Of a stretch of DNA of 64,000 nucleotides, positions 21,893-34,271 are shown piece after piece; within the stretch, counting starts at the first letter, position 1, and the number at the start of each line of letters is the position of its first letter. The position numbers were made by a program, and so were the translations under genes. Location: the NCBI GenBank assembly GCA_027922465.2, contig BQMF02000123.1:21813-85812 (forward strand). The letters run 5' to 3'. A model generated the notes under the pieces. The model saw nothing but the letters and a program-made list of their open reading frames with translations, made no database searches and was not told the origin of the DNA. Source of the stretch: Turritopsis dohrnii (lineage: Eukaryota; Cnidaria; Hydrozoa; Anthoathecata; Oceaniidae).

Positions 21893-24800
21893 CTAAATGT
21901 TTTCAAAAATTATGAGATAGAGGGGGGCAATAAAGAAAACATTTCACGATTGGTTATATGCACTAGGTCTACAAAATACGCCGTTGAAAGAATCGTTCAT
22001 CTCAAATGTTGGGTAGTAAGTGATATCAACCTTAAACCCGTCATTTATACTGTATTATGTTACCTCGCACAAGCAAGTAGAAGTGTCATAAGTTGGGTAA
22101 AAGTCTTTTACGAAATTTTTGTCTTTCAAAGCTTGGCAACTATCAGACAAATGATCCAAGCAGTTACTCAAAAGAAGTTCGTCCATCGGGTCATTACAAA
22201 TGTCTCGTGAAAAAGGCGAATGAAACGACCACATGCCAGTTGCAACATTGAAGCCGTCAACAACCTACAATAATAATAATAACAAAACAACTGATCCCCA
22301 CTAGCAATACAGAATTACTTGCCGAAAGTAGGCATAAAATTAATTTCATTCCTTTCACATATCGCTAATCTACCTCGACTGGATCATCATCAGCTTCATC
22401 ATCACCATCAGAGTCTTCATTAATTTCATATTCAAGATTAAATTCGTCATTTTCTTCATTAAGTGTATCTCCAACAGGATCTTGTAATAAGGTGTGGTTG
22501 TGATAATTTTCAGAAATGTAATGTTTAAATTCTTTGAGATGTTGGCAAAACTCAAGATCGTCATGCAGCGAAATCAATTTCCGTTTTTTCATGAACCGGC
22601 TTTGACACAGTCCAGAACAACATTTCACAAATACATCATCACTTATGTTGGATTTGAATAAGTGAACAAATTGATGTCCTGAAGAAGCCTTAACAGAAAA
22701 CTTCTCTACATCCTTCTTTGCACTGTAAAGAGGCACAACGGCTTTTGAAACATTACTCAAAGCTTCTTCTAGTTTCTTAGCCATAATGCTTGCAACTGGT
22801 ACGTCAATAGCTGGTTGCATGTAGGAGTGATCTTGATGACCACTGTCATTTAGTGACATAGGATACTATAAGAACGTATGTAATTTGATTAACGAATATC
22901 AGACCTTAGCAATATTCCTGATGCAATATACTCACCTACAATCAAATATCCAAGTAAACTCTTACTGTACAATTGAGAATTTTCATAAAATTGATTACCT
23001 CATTAAGAATATCTGTCAGGACTTTGCAGTGACAGCATTTAATTCCATCCCATTCTTCCACTCCAAACCCAACTTGTGCGGTTGTCACAGAACTTTGTAT
23101 ATAATACAAGAGCAATTCATCTTGATAACTGAGCTGGTCACTGTTCTTTTGACTGTCACATAATCACTAAACTAATGAATAACAATTAAAAGATAAGAGT
23201 GGCCATAAACGTCAGCCACAAATATATACGCCCATACTTTTTATCAGGGACTCCGATAAAAAGATTCTTTTCCTTGGCGGTTTCTGCCATCCCAGAAATT
23301 CGATTAAACGAGAGACGTGAAATTATAATCGTCCAATGCAAAAGATGCAAGGAGGTTGTATTGTATATCTCACAATCTGTTTCATTTATTAAACAAACTG
23401 AACTGCATGATGCAGTTGCATGAAAAGACACTGAATTGCCGGGTAGTTCTAAGCGAACCACTTAATTGAAACTACCTTAAACTCTCCACTTTCTGGATGA
23501 TAATCATTCATCACAACAACTTGTAGATTTGGTGTGTTCACTCGCCAAATTATAGTTCCGTCACTGAACAACGTGCTTTTGAAACTTTGGTAAACACTTG
23601 TGAACATCGCAGTTTGTGTAGTCAAACTTTCAAATTCATCTGATATGCCCAGATATTCCAAAAGGTCAAGTCTGTTCATCTGAACCCTTTTTGATTGATT
23701 CGGATTTGATCTCTGAAAAGCAAACAAGACTTTTTGGGTGTCCGGATTTATATAGCTAATAAATCTTCTAACTTACATAAAACCAACGCAGAGAATTTTA
23801 GCGTTTACTAACTTTAAATATGTTTTTTTCAATTAAGTGAAGAGAAAATAGGCTAGACTTTCAAAAATGAATTTCTCTGTTGCATAAAATAATGATAGAT
23901 GCAACATGATTCAAGAAGCTGACATACCTTGTTAGAGTTTATTTTCCTTACAGGTAAAGAAGGTATATGGTACTTATTATTGAGAACATGGTTCATGATC
24001 AGGCTAATATGATTTTGTAGTGAACACATATCATCAACATCATTGTTTTGGGAAATTAAGACATTTCTCATAATTTGATTGCGAGGAGACTTCCCCTGAG
24101 ATATGAAATATTCATTTTTTTTCACACCAGTGCTTTTCTTTGCCATCCAGTGGTGAGTGTTCGGACAAGCTGATAATATAAGAAACTGCTGATGCAAAGA
24201 TAATTCCTCTAAATCCTCGTAGGCTTTATATACTTGATCAAGGTTAACTTCGATTGAAGGAGTGTGGTCAGTTGCATACTTTAATAATGCTTCTTCCCAC
24301 AATTTGGCATCACCAAGGCCTTCAACCTTAAAGAACCTGTATTACAGAAACGAGAAGTTACATACGAAGTTATTTTAAAGTAACTTTTCAAAAAACATTA
24401 TAGCCATTGCAAAAGTGTTCTCATTTCTAGGATTCTTTGCATATCTTATAAAAGCATCAAAAACATACCACTTATCAGCATTGCTGTTTAATCTCACATG
24501 TCGTGCCATTCTTTGACAATAAACAACAAAACCTGGCGCACAAATATCAAATGTCTTTTGGAAAATTGCATGAGCAATTGGAATAGAGCTACTGATAGAA
24601 CTTTTGTTAGTTTGTGTTATCTTTTTGAATTGTTTCGAGTTATGAGTAGGTCGATGCTCTAAAAATATGTATGTGGAGTGAATAACAAAGTGGACCTGAC
24701 AGTGAAAGTCCATCGGAAAAAATAATCAACAGTTTCTGCAATGACTCTGTCTTTTAAAATAAGACTATAGCAAATAGAATTAGAAACATTAGTAATACTT

Positions 24801-27800
24801 TCCAAAATCGGTAAAAATAATACCTTTCTGAAGTTTAAGTCTATGATCTTGTGCTGCTAAAATATCCCAGTCATTATAAATATTGATGATATGACAATCT
24901 CTTATGTTGTGAGTGGATATTAATTCTGCAAAAAGTGTACGCCAGTTGCTTCGAAAAAATCCCTTGTATATACCAGTTTCAAAACTTCTAAAATAGCATA
25001 ATTTTATCCTGCACATAACATTCATACAAACAATTTTATACATTTGGGGCTTGGAATCAAATGTCTTAGAGTAGCCCCTAGGTTGCAACTGCATTGCCTA
25101 GTTAAATGCCAATACAGTTTTGTCTACAGCCCTTAATAATACCTGTGGGCGGTAGCAACTAGCATCATTTTATTTCAAAAAAAAAAAAAAATATGCAAAT
25201 GATAAACTTTTCTTTTGATTGAAAAAGAAGCCACTTAGTGAAAGGATATGGTAATGCTTGTGATTAACATCATTAGCAAGAAGTATATAGGTGATAGCAA
25301 ATTTTTTGTCATGAACCGTCATTTTTTATGAAGCCACAAATATCAAGGGCTGGACAACTGCTCACTTTCAAAGCTATGTTATAAAACTCTAAGCATGCTT
25401 GAGGTAGTGATTAATGGCATAAGGGCGCATAACAACAAGGTACCAACTCCTCTTACATACTGCATACATACTGATTTATATTTTTTCAGTTCTAAAGTAT
25501 AGGAAATCATGGCCAAAATAAAAGGTTGATATATTCCTACATAAACAACTGCTGAAGATTCTTTGTAAAGTTTGCTTTCAGTTTGTATGCAAGTTTAAGA
25601 GGATCTATACCTAGGATTTCCAAGCCCACTAACATTTTCAAAACCTGGAAATCATAACAATTAATTTTCAACACTTCACAAGATGGGACATCTACCTAAC
25701 ATGAAACATTCATCAGATGTTTGAGAAAAATACATATATAACAAATCAAACAATGAAAATAATTTTTTACCTTAAGTACAATGTCATCTGCCCATTTACT
25801 TCAAAAATCAAAGGTATGGCATATACGATTCCATCCGAACAGTTAGGGTATGTTGCTAAGTTGAGCAGTTGCTTTTCTGCATTCAACAAATATGGTGTAC
25901 TGGTCCCAGTCTCCTGTTCATCAAGGATGCAAGACATTAGCAGATCTTGAAACATTTTCTCCAGGTTAATTGCTTCAGCACATTTCAAAATTGTAATGGC
26001 TAGTCTGTCGGTTATTGAATCTTAAAAAGAAAGACTTAGGTTTGTAATTTTTCAGTTCAAAAATGCCGTCCAATCCATTACAAAATCTTACTGGTTACGT
26101 ATAAGCAAGCATGTCTTGATTTTGTTATTGTATAATTGTGGTAGGTTTGTAGGTAAGGTAGTCTGTAGTTCTGTTGATTTTTGTCCTTGTAGTATGTTGT
26201 TCTGTAGTTACAGAGCTATAATTAATGAACAAATAGAATTTAGCAATTATATTGTCATTGGTTCCATGGATTTGTGTATATAAATAAATCAAACATCTAA
26301 TTGCGCATGTGGACAATTCTTGCTGAGGGTTAACAAAGGTTTTATGAGAACATTATAACGTTACAAAAGGTTCTACGTGCAATATGAAATGATGATATAA
26401 AATTTGAAGAACATACAAAGATTTAAGAGATGGCTTCATGTATTTGAATAACAACGAAATTGTGTAAAAACATGCTTTGGTCTCCGAAAGGAAAAAATGC
26501 ACTACAGACACATGGTACACTGATTCACTTCCTAAACACATCTTGATATGTGAGCAACAATTTCCGTTGAATGCTTTTACACAAGTGTTGAGGTAAAAAG
26601 ATGACTTCAATTGTATGGTATGAATAAAATAATGTTCTATTAGCTAATGAAGATTATTTTAGGTTATTATTTTGAAGGAATTTCCTAAATTTTTAGAAAA
26701 AATTAAATTGCCTAGAAATTAACTTCCTGGTTCTATTCCTTTAGTGCTTCGTTATGCATCAACACGTCGACAAGGAATGGTGTTGAAGCAAGATCAGCAC
26801 AATGAAGTCAACCACACAAGTTCATCGCAGGCAAAGTAAAGAAAACCTAAAAATTATTCTGCGTGAAGAATATCATCTCAAATGTTTACTTACATTGGAT
26901 AAAGAAAAGGAAAACCAAATAAAAGAAGCTTAAACTGCGCCCTACCGAAAGGCCATGAAGAGACAAAATCATTGAAAATTGGCAGGCCGAAATAAGAAAA
27001 TAAATTTCTGCATGTCCAGTTCTTCTGTTTCATGTTCCTTTTCTACTTCTTGAATACGAAATATTCATGTAAGGTTCAAGTCATTGTTTTACGTTTACTT
27101 TCCCTGAATCCGACGTATGCTCCATTTAGTTTTCGGAACCATTTTTACCTCGGAGGACAGAATTACGCTTCTCACATTACTGTTAATACGATCATGCGCT
27201 CAACAAGATTGATAGGTTGCGCATTTATAAGCACTGCAGACAGGGTCTAATCTAGGCCAAAAGACCGCCCATTGATTGCTGCCCTCTGCGTTTTTTGTTT
27301 TTTTTTTAATTTATTTCACAGGTGTAACTAGGGTGGTCAAACAATGCAATGTTTTCATTAGAATATTAGATTTTTAAAAAAAATGTTCAGACAACTTAGA
27401 AAAACTGTCATAACTTCCCTCAAAATTATCAAAACTGTATGATTTTTTTTTTAAAATGTACAGAATTCACTGCTGATTCTAAATATATAAGTATCAAAGC
27501 CACAGGGGAACTTGTGTTTGCACATTTTAACTAAAAACTGACCTCGGTAAAATTTTCGATTATTTACAAAAAACGGCACCGTAAAAATCAAGTACCCTAG
27601 TATGTTTGACAGCAAAGCGCGGAAGAGCATTGGACAGCGGTTAAAAATGGTTTTTTGCAACGCACGCGCAAGACAATAAAGTTTCCCGCCATATATTTTT
27701 CTTCGCGATTATCTTCCCGAAAGACCTTGAAAATGCAAATCAAAGTTCATTTTTAAAAATTTTTTAAATGTTCATTTCGAATTTGCCGAAGAAAGTGACA

Positions 27801-30800
27801 TCGTTGGAAAGCTTAGGCATTGTAGATTAACGCTGTGAAGTTTGTTTTATTATATAATTGTTTGCTCTCGCGCGATTTTCCATTAAGTAACCCAAGGTAG
27901 CAAAACATTTTATACTGTCGATTAATTTTTTTTTTTCAGAAATTAATTTACGTCATCAAGTGATTTGATTGGTTAATAAGATTAAACAAAATGGCAGAAT
28001 CGAATATAAACAAAGTGTTATGTTGTGACTCCCGTGCTTCGCTCATGCTAAGTTCTCAGATTCCTGGATGTTGGGAACCCGAAAATCATAAAATCACTTC
28101 AAAAACCTTTCCAAATTTATTTACAGTTGTTGAAAATCAGTCTCAAATTTATTGATTGGGAAAGCTATAAGTTCATCATTGTCTGATCAGGATTTTTCTG
28201 AGAAAATTAGAAAACCATCCAACTTTGAAGAAAATAAAATTGCATAACAAGAAATTCCCCTTATATACATGTATGAAATTTACTGATTCTTTTGCATATT
28301 TTCTAAACTAAAATGAAAAATGGATCATCGCATTGAGATGCATTTACAGTTAATTTTATTAAGAACCTGCAATTTATAAAAAAACATATATATTTGGCAA
28401 ATTTCTATTCATATACATATAAAGTTAGGTTTTCGAAAAATTTCATTTTATTCATGTAAGCTCAATTATGCAATTCTGTGAACGCGATAATTATGCATAT
28501 GTAATTATGATAATTTATGCAAGTTCCGTTCTTAATTGACACTACGCCAATAGTTAAGTGTGGCAGATTTCATTTCATTCATGTGAGCACAAGATATAAG
28601 AATTTAGAGATTTGCATAAAATTACAAGATAATTATGCATAAATTATGCTAATTTATGCAATTTTGGTTCTTAATTTTGAATTATCGACACTTGGAATGA
28701 ATTTTTTGGACTGAAATAGTTAAGTGTGGAAATTTTCATTTCATTTCATTCATGTAAGCACAAGATATAGCAATTTGTGACGTTCCAGGGGATTTTGATA
28801 ACAAACGATATTAACGATAATTATTAACGATAATATCGTTAATAAAACAATAGAATTAGCGATATTATCGCTAATAATTATCGTTGCGTTATTATAGTTA
28901 ATAGCGCTATTATCGTTAATATCGTTATTATCGTTAATATCGTTATTATCGCTATTATCGTTACATATATTATATATACTATAATTACGAAATTATAGTA
29001 AGAAAATAACTATATTTTTGATATTAACGATAATAACATTAATATTAAACATGTGATCATTTTATTTGTGACAAGAAAACCATTTCGTGTATATTAATCT
29101 ATCTTTCGCTTGATTACGGCGTAAGAAATTCAATATTTTTAGAATTACCCTCAAGTAAAGTTTTAGAGCCCTGTGTAAACACAACTTTCAGACAACCTTT
29201 CACATAAACTTCATAACAAACTGAAGTAAACAGGTAATATTATATTTAAACGAAGGTGAGTATTTCAAAAGAGAACTTTTGCAACTCGTCAAGCCGACGT
29301 TAAAATGTTTTCATTCATCCCTCATCCCAATGTTGAACCTGAAAACATTATCGACGAAATGACAAAAATCAATAATGATCACTGAAAACGTTGCGATCAA
29401 TTTAATTAAGGGTACATCTTCACCCAGTGCAAGTGAAATGTCTTTCGAAAGAATAATAATAAAGGTTTTGCTATCGAAAAAAACTTTAATGTAACGTGTC
29501 TTTAATAATGTAAAGTTTTTTTCCCAAGAGCTTATAGAATGGCAACCCGTCGAACAATTCAGAAAAAAGAATTATAGCAGACGGTTTCTACTCGTGCCTG
29601 CTTTCGAACTTACTTCTGTATCTTTAATCTCCAAATGAATATAAGAACCAGCTAATTAAGTTCAATTTAATACACAAACGCGTGCTACCTGCAAATGTAC
29701 ATTTCAAAATAATACATTACCAAATCGAATGAAACGGTATTTTAAAGTGGCTTTTCAAATTTGTGCTGAAGTTACAGGAATAACAAATGAAAAAAAAGTG
29801 CTTTGTTATTTCTAGAAAAATATATATGTCCGTGTGTCATAATTGAATGAATCAGGTTTATCATGTCATAAACAAGCGAGTTTGTTTTGAATTGATTGCT
29901 ATTTGGCGAAATAATAATTAAATCACGGTTATTTTAGAACTTCATAAAACGACACACGTATGTGAAATGTACAAACAAACGTCTTGAACAAAACTTTTTG
30001 ACGATAGTAACGGTAATCTGTGCTCTTACCATATTAACGATATTAACGATATTAGCGATATTAACGATAATAGCGATACTCTGTAGTTCCATTAACGATA
30101 TTAACGATAATAACGATATTAACGATATTAACGTTAATATCGTTTGTTATCAAAATCCCCTGGAACGTCACATTTAGGGATTAAACGCATAATTATGCTA
30201 ATTCATGCGATTTTGGTTCTTAATTTTAAACTTTAATCATCGGAAATGAATTTCTCAGATCGAAAAACTTCCATGTTGAAAATTTCATTTCATTTGATTT
30301 ACATGAGCACAAGATATTACACATTAGAGAATGCAAGCATTATTATTTGTCATAATTACTACGTAATTATGCTAATTTATGCAGTTTAGGTTTGGAATTT
30401 CGAACTTTTATTGTCGGAAACGAATTTCTCGGACCAAAATACATTTATACTGAAAATTTCATTGAATTTCGTTCATTCAATCAAAAGTTATTGTTAATTT
30501 TGTATAAACAGTTAATACAAAACCATTCGTTTTGGTGCCACTTTCTTCCTAATAGTCCCTTCATAAATAATTCCCAAAAATAACCAATTTTTCGGTGTTT
30601 TAAATTTGAATAACTTTTGATTGGGTTGGAGTTAGAAGGTGGTTGACCCCTCGTTGGATTGCATTTTTAAAGCTCTTTGTAATGATATAGTTTTCATTAT
30701 CATACCTATAAAATAAATTTTTTCATTGACCACCCTAGTGTAACCACCGAGCGAAATAAAGCTCAGGTTGCCCTTTTCCTAAAAAAAGTGCCCTTTTTGA

Positions 30801-32420
30801 TGTTCATAATGTGCCTTCTTTCCCTTCCATTCTAGATTAGACCCTGGCAGATGCATACAGTATAGTAGCTAAATATACCCATTAAAAGCAAATAAACAAA
30901 TCAATTATCAACAAACTAAAATGAAAGTGGTTTACTCACCAGAAGAAAAAGAAATCTGAGTACTTGATGATGAGGACTGCTGCTCAAAATCAACGGCATC
31001 AGTCCCACTTCCTGTAGAAAAAGCATCAGTAAGAGGAGAAGTGGGAAGAGTAGCAGCAGCACCAGTAGTAGTAGTAGAAGTTTGCAATGATGATAATGTA
31101 CGATGGCCCAGAAGGGTCAAACTGCGCGCACGTCAAGAAATACTGCGCGCTTCCCTTTTACTGCGCGCTTCTCCCTTTTACTGCGCGCTCTTGTGTAACC
31201 TTACACTGCGCGCTGTCATCGACTATTCTGCGCGCTCTTCATAATACTGCGCGCTTCCCTACGACCACACTACTACGACCATATCAAAATTCGTGTTTTC
31301 GAATGGTGTGATTAAAGGAAAAATGTGTGATTTTTTAATTAGTCCATTTGACAGAAATATGTTTACATAAAGCAAAAATTTTAAATATTCAAAATGAGTT
31401 CTAGAAATTGAACTTTGTTGTAAAAACGTAGCTCCATTTACAACACGAGTTAAGTTTGACTTGTGTGTTTTACACTAGTAATCACAAGACATAGAGTAAA
31501 ACACGCTTTGTTTTTTTTTTAGTCAAAGTATTTTCAGAGTTATTTTCAATTTCTCTAAAACATCGTTTTCCATTTTTTTCCTTTCCAACTGTTCAAAATT
31601 AAAAGATACAAAAAAATAATATATTTTTAGATCTATCCTTCAGCTTCTCAGTAAGAGCTTTATTGGTTTTGTAAATGGAAATCAAACGTAAGTGGCTCTG
31701 ACATGAAAAATGAACACTGAAAAAAGAGCTTTAAATACAATTTTTAATCAATTTCTATTGTATTATCTCCTTGGTTAAATGTACCTTCACATTTCTTGAG
31801 GCAATGAAGAAAATGAGGATTAGGAAGGCAAGGGAAAGTGACGGAAATATTTTTGATTTTATATTACATAAATAGTTGTTTTGAGAAGATAAAGAAGTAG
31901 ACCATCTCCAAATTGTGCTCAAAATTTGAATTTTTTCAAAATTACCTTTTTTCGTTTATCCGCGAAATTGAATTAACTCAAAATTTCATCCACTTAAGGT
32001 ATTATGAAATAAATTGCTCTTGGGATAAGAGAAGCGCGCAGTAATACGAAGAGCACGCAGTGTCACGAAGAGCGCGCAGTATTACGAAGAGCGCGCAGAA
32101 AGGTCGATGACAGCGCGCAGTATAAGTTTACACAAGAGCGCGCAGTAAAAGGGAGAAGCGCGCAGTAAAAGGGAAGCGCGCAGTATTTCTTGACGTGCGC
32201 GCAGTTTGACCCTTCTGGGCGATCGTAATAATGACTCTTCTGCTGCTGCTATAATAGGATGTGCATCGGAATCTTCCTGCTCTGAAGTCATAAGACCTGT
32301 ACAACACTGCTCATTTAAATAAGAAACCTGTGATGATTCCATACTGCAAACTGCACGACAACTGTACAAACAAAACCCTGGCTTGGAGTTACACAAACTG
32401 TTCACAGCTTTATCTGCCAT
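20192..32420 (-). CDS. multi-exon KDZ-type transposase-domain protein, ~1,419 aa
   Basis: I assembled exons 30940-32420 (carrying a MITE, see 31099), 25771-26020, 24824-24987, 24385-24658, 23928-24336, 23476-23712, 23399-23430 (tentative), 22999-23152, 22374-22865, 22064-22264 and 20192-21892. Every junction keeps frame, and the total without the MITE is a whole number of codons. The last exon has the hallmarks of Kyakuja-Dileera-Zisupton (KDZ) transposases: a cysteine cluster (CNWCGF and nearby Cys), FCPQHGHCYGCH, VFYDFACSLEEYC, FYHDIFHGYSHSC and NTSICEQFNSFLQ. The latter four hold the probable DDE residues and zinc ligands. Upstream exons add more Cys pairs (KCCHCK, CCSGLC). An acidic run ends exon 22374-22865. 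It may be a domesticated gene or the gene of a large transposon. I found no terminal repeats around it. Confidence 0.75.
28420..30560. repeat. degenerate ~150-170-bp tandem repeat, split by an insertion
   Basis: Copies share CATTTCATTYMATTCATGTRAGCACAAGATAT, then ATAATTATGC..AATTTATGCAATTTTGGTTCTTAATTTT and a short AT spacer. About three copies lie left of 28777 and two right of 30171. The array looks satellite-like and is carried inside the mobile element. Confidence 0.6.
28777..30171. mobile_element. innermost element with AACGAT-rich inverted ends
   Basis: A perfect inverted repeat of about 41 bp starts GTGACGTTCCAGGGGATTTT at both ends, with ATTT flanking each side (28773-28776 and 30172-30175). 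Just inside, both ends consist of dense runs of ATTAACGAT/ATCGTTAAT units. No transposase frame. A 4-bp duplication is compatible with Sola-type transposition, but that is only a suggestion. Confidence 0.75.
31099..32227. mobile_element. MITE with GCGCGC arrays, inserted in exon 1 of the KDZ-type gene
   Basis: The inverted ends TACGAT(G/C)GCCCAGAAGGG extend for about 140 bp and contain seven to nine copies of ACTGCGCGC spaced 14-25 bp apart. ATAATG flanks both sides (31093-31098 and 32228-32233). Removing the element with one ATAATG copy rejoins an open reading frame on the minus strand. With it present, the frame entering from the start codon stops inside the element. Confidence 0.85.
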
Positions 32421-32971
32421 TTACCTAATAAGCGGCTTTCTTATTATCGGACCGTAGGAACACATCCAATAAACCAATCAAAACCGTGTATTACCTACTG
32501 CGAGCTGGGACATTGCCGTTCCTCTTATCCCGTATTTTACAAGCTTCCATTATATTCCGATCGGATCTACTATAGAAATGGCCTGGGTATGAATTTGACT
32601 AATAGTCTGCACTTTATTGATCATGAACCATACGTGTATAGAAACGTTAATTTGAAATAAATCAATTTGTTATAAAATTAAAAATTAGAAATGAAGTTCA
32701 CAGTACCATTTTATCTTAAATCATTTTTTTCAATTTCTCGAAATATCAAAAATTGAATTCTTATTCAATTTTTGTTTCATGATCTTTTGAAGTGGGGGAT
32801 TTATATTCGAAAACCTTACATAAATATTTCCAGCTTAATTAACGAATATTTTGCATACATTTAGTACAGTCACGTGCTTGCACGTTGAGTCACGTGATGT
32901 CATTGATAATGTACCGGGGGTTAAGAACATAAAATCTGCCGCATCACACTTTTTGCTATTCATTACAAAAA
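32421..32971. other. probable promoter region of the KDZ-type gene
   Basis: Non-coding. Both the minus-strand gene start (32420) and the plus-strand integrase remnant (32972) point outward from it. I do not see a clear core promoter element. Confidence 0.35.
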
Positions 32972-33223
32972 ATGTCGCTGTTGAATGTGTCATCTTTGGG
33001 AAAAATTAAGACCTTAGTTCAAGCTGGAAAAACCTACAATGAAATCAGTAAATTATTGCAACAACGAACTGCATCACCTCGTGGTCTTTCTGCAGCTAAT
33101 ATCCATTTATTATGTAAAACTAACAAGATATATGGGAAGCAGAGTTTGTACAGCCCATCAGAAGTCGATAAGATTGTATCCAGAGGCGTTTTCACTGTTC
33201 TCACTAAAGTTATCATATTATAG
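32972..33223 (+). pseudogene. N-terminal HTH remnant of a cassette integrase
   Basis: From the ATG, about 60 residues align by eye with the first exon of the two integrase genes at 39715-39930 and 44789-45010. The shared pattern is KI-LV-AGKTYNEISKLL....RGLS..N.H.LCK, an HTH of the kind that binds element ends. It ends where their exon 1 ends, and the following sequence is a pogo fragment on the opposite strand. The catalytic exons are missing, so this is a dead copy. Confidence 0.55.
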
Positions 33224-33557
33224 CTTTTTGCTGCTGTGTATAGAGAAGAGAGTCAATTGGTAGAAAAATGATGACTAGATTGCTACGTGTAGTGAGGGGT
33301 TTTACAATGGCACAAACGTTGTGAGGTTGTACTTTTACATCAGCTGGGTCGATTCCCCGTTTTAATTGGATTGCAACCTCGTTAGAAAACCAATTATTAT
33401 ATTTATTTTGAATAAATGCCTTAGCAGCTTTATTCACGCTGATATCCAGTGGCTGGAATTTGTTTGTTAGATTGTGTGATACAATCACAATTTCACAAAA
33501 GTGATCAGAACACAATTGTTTAAGAGTGTCATTATCTTGACCTTTAAATGTATCCAT
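33213..33557 (-). pseudogene. pogo/Tigger-like DDE transposase C-terminal fragment
   Basis: About 115 codons with NLTNKFQPLDISVNKAAKAF and IQNKYNNWF, the stretch after the second catalytic aspartate in pogo/Tigger/Jerky transposases (DDE_1 superfamily). The CENP-B-like DNA-binding domain and the rest of the catalytic core are absent. Confidence 0.7.
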
Positions 33558-33789
33558 TATAATTAAAGAATATTGTTCTTATGAACCTGAAATTAATGAC
33601 TCGGAAAACGAAGGAGAAGAAGAAACAATAGAGATTGCTATAAATGAGGAAGATAGCGAGGTTCTGAAGCCAAAGAAGAAAATGAGGCCAACGAGGATTG
33701 AGGAAGAAAGTAGTGACGAAGATCAAAGAAAGAATATTTTTTCAAATTTGAGCAATAATTTAGAATTAGAAATAATCATTGAAAAATAA
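33541..33789 (+). CDS. acidic coding fragment, possible exon
   Basis: An open frame of up to 83 codons ending in TAA, extremely rich in Glu and Asp (EGEEETIEI, NEEDSEV) with a basic interlude KPKKKMRP. It has no ATG of its own. The upstream AATTAAAG could serve as an acceptor. Composition resembles an exon of a nuclear acidic protein. I do not recognise it. Confidence 0.3.
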   Translation, partial: PLNVSIIIKEYCSYEPEINDSENEGEEETIEIAINEEDSEVLKPKKKMRPTRIEEESSDEDQRKNIFSNLSNNLELEIIIEK

Positions 33790-33884
33790 AACATAATTTT
33801 TCAGAAATGACCATTTATAATATAGATGACTAAAAATTTAAATGATTTGAGTCATTTTTTATCTTCCCTATAAATTTTAAAAAT

Positions 33885-34017
33885 GGACAAAATTTTTCGT
33901 CGGACACAATTTTTCGTCGGACAAAAGTGACGAAATTTTCCTTGGGTGACGAATATTTTGTCCGACGAATAATTTTGTCCGACGAAAATTTTGTCCGACA
34001 TTGTTTTGTCCGATAAG
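33885..34017. repeat. short palindromic cluster of TTTTCGTCGGACA units
   Basis: Two copies of TTTTTCGTCGGACA face three copies of TTTTGTCCGACGA around a short centre. Related GTCCGAC motifs appear at both ends of the MITE at 41145-42286. Confidence 0.6.
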
Positions 34018-34271
34018 GTACATTGCATTGTTTCAGCCTCAATGTTTTCATTTTGTATAAAAATATGGAAATTTGCGATAGACGCCTTTCTTTTTAAATT
34101 TTCAACTAACAGTTGGAAACTTTGTCTTTATTGACGATGATCTTGAAGTTTAATTTTGTATATTTTTTATCGATGTTTATATTTAGTTTATATTTACGAA
34201 AAAGAAGAGTTTCACAAAAATTCAATAGACGCCCCCCTCTTTTAAACGCCCCCTTAAAAATTCTAAAAAAT

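Larger units (their letters stand above)
27328..30738. mobile_element. middle element of the nest, 3.4 kb
   Basis: Ends CTAGGGTGGTCAA and TTGACCACCCTAG, flanked by TGTAA on both sides (27323-27327 and 30739-30743). The interior has no transposase. It holds a degenerate ~150-170-bp repeat in several copies, itself split by the inner element. Confidence 0.75.
27241..30846. mobile_element. outer hAT-like element of a three-level nest
   Basis: Ends CAGGGTCTAATCTAG and CTAGATTAGACCCTG, flanked by GCAGA on both sides (27236-27240 and 30847-30851). It lies in the first intron of the KDZ-type gene. Once the next element is removed only about 190 bp remain, so this is a tiny MITE with a large insertion. 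The CAGGG end suggests hAT. Confidence 0.75.

Noticed and set aside
25552..25652. Possible extra exon of the KDZ-type gene (acceptor TTTCCAG, ~33 open codons)
   Set aside because: Its phase does not fit after exon 25771-26020, whereas that exon joins directly to 24824-24987 in frame.
26353..26610. Cys-containing open frame between the first two KDZ-type exons
   Set aside because: Exon 1 and exon 25771-26020 already join in phase, and no good splice sites bound this frame.
28777..30171. AACGAT arrays as an internal telomere-like tract
   Set aside because: The units face each other in inverted arms of a bounded element and do not match TTAGGG-type telomere repeats.
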